Positions 5,541-8,156 of a DNA stretch of 8,156 nucleotides are shown one piece after another. Position 1 is the stretch's first letter, and the number at the start of each line of letters is the position of its first letter. A program made the position numbers and the translations under genes. The notes below the pieces were generated by a model. The model saw only the letters and a list, made by a program, of their open reading frames with translations. It searched no databases and was not told the origin of the DNA. Origin of the DNA: Candidatus Bathyarchaeota archaeon (GTDB lineage Archaea > Thermoproteota > Bathyarchaeia > Bathyarchaeales > Bathycorpusculaceae); NCBI GenBank assembly GCA_018396615.1, contig JAGTQT010000068.1, positions 1 to 8,156 on the forward strand. Reading direction: 5' to 3'.

Positions 5541-5765
5541 CTATCTGGCCGTGTCTAAGCGGCTGCGTTGAATCGCCAATGCGTGGGCTCTTCCCATATT
5601 CATCTGCTGGATTAGGAAGGCAAGGTTTTCTTCTTCTAGCCCGTATTCTTTTGGTGCTACGAGGCGACTGGCGAATTCACCTAGTGTTTTTCTGATGTTT
5701 TCGGTTGTGCTGATTTTTCTTTCATTGCATATTTCTTGTGGAGTTTTTATTTTTTGTTTGAACAT
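5541..5765 (-). CDS. Unrecognised 74-aa protein
   Basis: The ATG at 5765 has a strong GGAGGTT (5774-5780) 8 bases upstream, so this short gene is probably real. The product is polar and helical without membrane segments: a basic start (MFKQKIKTPQEICNERKIS), a central part with TLGEFASRLVAPKEYGLEE, and a helix with ENLAFLIQQMNMGRAHALAI. I do not recognise it. It is divergent from the ArsR-type regulator gene across 135 bp of AT-rich sequence, so the two may share control; that arrangement also occurs in regulator-target pairs. It is convergent with the 232-aa protein gene. Confidence 0.65.
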   Translation of the reverse strand: MFKQKIKTPQEICNERKISTTENIRKTLGEFASRLVAPKEYGLEEENLAFLIQQMNMGRAHALAIQRSRLDTAR

Positions 5766-5824
5766 TTTGTTTTAACCTCCATTTTCTTATTCAAATATCT
5801 ATTTTAATATTATAATAAATGCTG

Positions 5825-5832
5825 CTTATAAA
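5825..5832 (-). promoter_or_regulatory. Putative TATA box for 74-aa gene
   Basis: On the minus strand TTTATAAG is placed so that transcription would start near 5803, leaving a leader of about 38 bases that contains the GGAGGTT site. The region downstream (5801-5820) is very AT-rich and could hold alternatives. Confidence 0.35.
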
Positions 5833-5838
5833 GTTTAT

Positions 5839-5895
5839 GTTTAACTAAGCAAAATACTTTTATACCAAGTCAACTACATATTTGATTAGGTAAAC
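5839..5895. promoter_or_regulatory. Imperfect inverted repeat around regulator promoter
   Basis: GTTTAACTA (5839-5847) and TAGGTAAAC (5887-5895) are inverted copies matching at 8 of 9 positions, 39 bases apart. They bracket the putative TATA box TTTTATA (5858-5864) of the winged-helix regulator gene, and the left arm also lies upstream of the TATA box of the divergent 74-aa gene. This is the place for autoregulation by an ArsR-type protein. The right arm includes AGGT, which may simply serve as the RBS, and AT-rich sequence raises the chance rate. Confidence 0.3.
5858..5864 (+). promoter_or_regulatory. Putative TATA box of winged-helix regulator
   Basis: TTTTATA lies about 40 bases upstream of the ATG at 5901. 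A start about 25 bases downstream would fall near 5887 and give a leader of about 14 bases. Confidence 0.4.
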
Positions 5896-5900
5896 AAATC

Positions 5901-6500
5901 ATGAAGTACTCAAAAACGATAACAGACCCTGAAGCATTCCAACTACTTTCAGATGAAACCAGACGCAAAATCATATTCCTCCTCAGAGTCAAAGAAATGA
6001 CTGTCAGCCAACTCGCCGAAGAACTTGGACTAACACCGCAAGCAGTTTACCACCACATCAAGAAGCTGCAGAAAGGAGACATGGTGGAAGTCACTCGCGA
6101 AGAACGTATCGGGCATCTCCTTGAAAGCTACTACAAAGCAACTGCGGAAGTCTTTTCGTTCAGCATTGGCAAAGAGCACGTAAAAACTTCAAAAGACCGA
6201 AAAATCATAGTTGAACAAGAAACCAACGCCTTAAACGCTCTCAAAAGGCTGGGCTTCAAAATCGGGTTTACCGAAGCTGATGTATCAAAACTCGTCGACC
6301 TTATCAGCGAGCTAAATGAGTGCTGCGAATCAGAAGAGTACGAGGAAAAACTTTCAAAAATGGATGACTTGGATGTTTTCACAAAGCTTAGAGTCAAGGA
6401 GTATGCTGAAATTCTTTCAATCAGCGATGAAGAATATGCAAAGCTGGAAAAGAAGAAGAGGGAAATCAGAAACCTGCTGAACTCACTTGTCCGAAAATAG
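5901..6500 (+). CDS. ArsR-type winged-helix transcription regulator
   Basis: The 199-aa product begins with an ArsR-like winged helix-turn-helix domain (about residues 9-80): AFQLLSDETRRKIIFLL as first helices, MTVSQLAEELGL as helix 2, TPQAVYHHIKKL (45-56) as recognition helix, and a wing around VEVTREERIGHLLESYYKA. This is the HTH_20/ArsR pattern common in archaeal regulators. The C-terminal 110 residues are charged and helical, with a coiled coil-like end (EEYAKLEKKKREIRNLLNSL); this region may serve for dimerisation or effector sensing. The only cysteines are the pair at 141-142, so the classical ArsR metal site is absent. It is divergent from the 74-aa gene and separated by 5 bases from the convergent membrane protein gene. 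The target is unknown; autoregulation through the upstream inverted repeat is possible. Confidence 0.88.
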   Translation: MKYSKTITDPEAFQLLSDETRRKIIFLLRVKEMTVSQLAEELGLTPQAVYHHIKKLQKGDMVEVTREERIGHLLESYYKATAEVFSFSIGKEHVKTSKDRKIIVEQETNALNALKRLGFKIGFTEADVSKLVDLISELNECCESEEYEEKLSKMDDLDVFTKLRVKEYAEILSISDEEYAKLEKKKREIRNLLNSLVRK

Positions 6501-6505
6501 TGGAA

Positions 6506-6877
6506 TTAAGCTACCTTTTTCTTGAATATATGCCTACCAAGCAAGCCGCCTAAAGCGCCCAGTCCAGCTGATATCAACGCCCAAGGCAAAGCGATCATTA
6601 TAATAACTGCCATTACCAAGTTCACATCCCCAAGTGCACCAGACTGTAGAATCGCAACCTCTATCAACACCGCAGCAAAAGAAAACACAAAGCCGAAAGC
6701 CGCGCCTCTTTTGATTCCTCCGGACAGAACACCTACCACACAGGGCGCCACCAACATGAGAAGCAACTGGGGACCAGTGAGTTCTCTTTGCACATAAGCC
6801 AGATACACCAACAAACTATACATCACAATTCCAGCAACTATAGCGTAAATGATCCTTTTATCCAAGCAAACACCCAA
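6506..6877 (-). CDS. Small polytopic membrane protein, unknown
   Basis: The 123-aa product has about four hydrophobic segments: 9-28 (IIYAIVAGIVMYSLLVYLAY), 36-54, 58-77 and about 86-108, with a Gly-rich continuation (GLGALGGLLG) and a basic tail (HIFKKKVA). The start shown is TTG at 6877; a second TTG at 6865 lies 5 bases after GGGTG and may be the true start, giving 119 residues. I do not recognise the family; it resembles the many small archaeal multi-helix proteins without assigned function. It is convergent with the winged-helix regulator gene, only 5 bases apart, and follows the adenosyltransferase gene by 116 bp on the same strand, so it probably has its own promoter. A TATA-like TTTTAAAT lies at about 6929-6936 on the minus strand. 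Confidence 0.7.
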   Translation of the reverse strand: MGVCLDKRIIYAIVAGIVMYSLLVYLAYVQRELTGPQLLLMLVAPCVVGVLSGGIKRGAAFGFVFSFAAVLIEVAILQSGALGDVNLVMAVIIMIALPWALISAGLGALGGLLGRHIFKKKVA

Positions 6878-6993
6878 TACCCACGCATAGCAACGTGTCT
6901 GCTATTTAACACTTCCCACACTTTGTGCAATTTAAAATGGAACCCAATTAGACCAACCTAGTATATATAAGGGGTATTACTTTCCCGAGCAGA

Positions 6994-7524
6994 CTAAAAC
7001 TCTATTCCCTTCCTCGCCGACACACCTTTACGAAAAGGATGTTTAACCTCACGCATCTCCGTAACAAGATCAGCAACCTCGATCAACTCTTTCGGTACAC
7101 CTCGCCCAGTCAGCACAAGCTCAACGTGTGCCGGCTTGTTTTTTATCACATTCAAAACTTCCTCAAGACTTATCAGCTTTAGACTTAAAGCAACATTTAC
7201 CTCGTCTAAAACAACCACATCAAACTCTCCGCTTCCTACCACACCCTTCGCCAACCTCAACGCCTCCTCCGCAAGCCTAACATCCTCTTCTCCAGGAGGA
7301 TCCGACATTACAAATTGACCTCTTCCAAATGCCTTTAAACAAAAATTTGGAAGCCTATCTACGACGTATAACTCGCCATAGTCAAAACCGCCTTTGATAA
7401 ACTGAATAACGTAAACCTTAAGTCCTCTTCCTACTGCGCGAAGCGCTAGCCCGAAAGCAGCCGAAGTCTTGCCCTTGCCATCTCCTGTATAAATCTGAAC
7501 CAGCCCACGATCTAGTCTAGTCAA
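6994..7524 (-). CDS. cobA: Corrinoid adenosyltransferase, CobA/CobO/BtuR family
   Basis: This 176-aa protein transfers the adenosyl group from ATP to cob(I)alamin or its precursors to form adenosylcobalamin. The P-loop is GDGKGKTSA (14-22), as is typical for this family, followed by FGLALRAVGRGLKV. A Walker B-like VVLDEVN (104-110), LVLTGRG (136-142) and ADLVTEMREVKHPF (151-164) are family motifs, and it ends KGIEF as usual. The length is normal. The TTG start at 7524 overlaps the end of the MeaB gene by 8 bases, which points to coupled translation and to a job in loading cofactor for the mutase that MeaB serves. It is the ATP:corrinoid type related to bacterial CobA and not the PduO type. 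Confidence 0.93.
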   Translation of the reverse strand: MTRLDRGLVQIYTGDGKGKTSAAFGLALRAVGRGLKVYVIQFIKGGFDYGELYVVDRLPNFCLKAFGRGQFVMSDPPGEEDVRLAEEALRLAKGVVGSGEFDVVVLDEVNVALSLKLISLEEVLNVIKNKPAHVELVLTGRGVPKELIEVADLVTEMREVKHPFRKGVSARKGIEF

Positions 7525-8156
7525 CGCCCATCTTCCTCAAAAGCTCATCCGCAGCCGAAGCCGGATCAATCTCGCGGTCAATAATCTTTCTCAGAAGCTC
7601 CTGAAACTTCTCACGCTTCCTCAAACCAAAGAAAACTGCTTCCGCCACCTTATCTTTAACTGCCTCAACAAGCTCAGCCTCAACGCGCATAGCCTCCCTC
7701 TCAACGCCTCCTCCACTCTGCAAAAACTGTCTATGCTCACCGATCTTATCAACAAGCTCAGCAACTCCTTCGCCCGTCAAAGCAATTGTCTTCAAAACAG
7801 GCACTTTCCAACCGCCCTCTTTTCCGCCTAACTGCAAAATCGCCTGAATATCCGTAGCTGTCTTGGCCGCATTCTCCCGATCTGCCTTGTTCACAACAAA
7901 AATGTCAGCAATCTCCATAATCCCCGCTTTGATAGCCTGAATCTCGTCACCCAACCCTGGCGCATGCATGACAACAACCGTATGAGCAACCTTCACGATC
8001 TCAACCTCAGACTGCCCTGCACCCACAGCCTCCACCAAAACCACGTCTTTCCCAGCAGCATCCAAAATCCTCACAGCGTTCTTAGTCGCCTTCGCGATGC
8101 CACCCACATAATTACGTGTCGCCATACTTCTTATGAAAACTCCCTGATCGCCAGTC
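7517..8156 (-). CDS. meaB: MeaB/ArgK mutase-chaperone G protein, 3' part
   Basis: The frame runs off the right edge, so the N-terminal part with the P-loop lies outside. The fragment of about 213 residues begins GDQGVFIRSMATRNYVGGIA, a segment typical of MeaB, so the ATG at 8125 is internal and not the start. Next come the switch II region VEAVGAGQSEVE, then GLGDEIQAIKAGIMEIADIF and the guanine-binding motif NKAD. The C-terminal part is helical and probably forms the dimerisation arm (about the last 60 residues, with FFGLRKREKFQELL). MeaB hydrolyses GTP to protect and reload adenosylcobalamin-dependent mutases such as methylmalonyl-CoA mutase. The stop lies inside the next gene for a corrinoid adenosyltransferase. 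A mutase subunit may lie upstream, outside the window. Confidence 0.93.
   Translation of the reverse strand, partial: TGDQGVFIRSMATRNYVGGIAKATKNAVRILDAAGKDVVLVEAVGAGQSEVEIVKVAHTVVVMHAPGLGDEIQAIKAGIMEIADIFVVNKADRENAAKTATDIQAILQLGGKEGGWKVPVLKTIALTGEGVAELVDKIGEHRQFLQSGGGVEREAMRVEAELVEAVKDKVAEAVFFGLRKREKFQELLRKIIDREIDPASAADELLRKMGVD

Noticed and set aside
5541..6500. Toxin-antitoxin pair made of the 74-aa protein and the winged-helix regulator
   Set aside because: The genes are divergent, not in one operon, and the 74-aa protein shows no toxin motif.

Overview
The window is archaeal chromosomal DNA. It opens with the end of the archaeal ribosomal protein L30e (eL30) gene, joined by an ATGA overlap to the short two-KH-domain archaeal form of nusA. 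Genes use ATG, GTG and TTG starts behind GGAGG-type Shine-Dalgarno sites, and intergenic regions carry TATA-like elements. The mix suggests a TACK-type lineage, possibly Bathyarchaeia-like; that placement is a guess. No RNA genes, insertion sequences or CRISPR arrays were seen.

Layout: (1) 2-870, plus strand: the end of the L30e gene, nusA, and a 59-aa small membrane or secreted protein where many archaea have rps12. (2) 910-4503, minus strand: a tight four-gene operon encoding an SMC-type ATPase with a Smc5/Smc6-like head but only 642 residues and no evident hinge or zinc hook; a kleisin whose C-terminus resembles Nse4; a KITE-type tandem winged-helix protein that resembles Nse3/MAGE along its length; and an 85-aa two-helix membrane protein. 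(3) 4504-4806: a 303-bp divergent intergenic region with inverted repeats and putative promoters. (4) 4807-5505, plus: an unrecognised 232-aa soluble protein. (5) 5541-5765, minus: an unrecognised 74-aa protein, divergent from an ArsR-type winged-helix regulator (5901-6500, plus) across an AT-rich promoter region. (6) 6506-6877, minus: a small polytopic membrane protein. (7) 6994-8156, minus: a corrinoid adenosyltransferase (CobA/CobO/BtuR family) overlapped by the end of a MeaB/ArgK G-protein gene, together a cobalamin-loading module for a mutase such as methylmalonyl-CoA mutase.

The main discovery is region 2. The three core genes overlap by one to four bases and encode the three minimal parts of an SMC complex (ATPase, kleisin, KITE). 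Each one resembles a eukaryotic Smc5/6 subunit (Smc5/6, Nse4, Nse3/MAGE) rather than bacterial or archaeal Smc-ScpA-ScpB. I infer a compact archaeal Smc5/6-like complex, likely built around an SMC homodimer, acting in chromosome maintenance or repair, possibly with a membrane partner. The family comparisons were made from remembered sequences, without searches.
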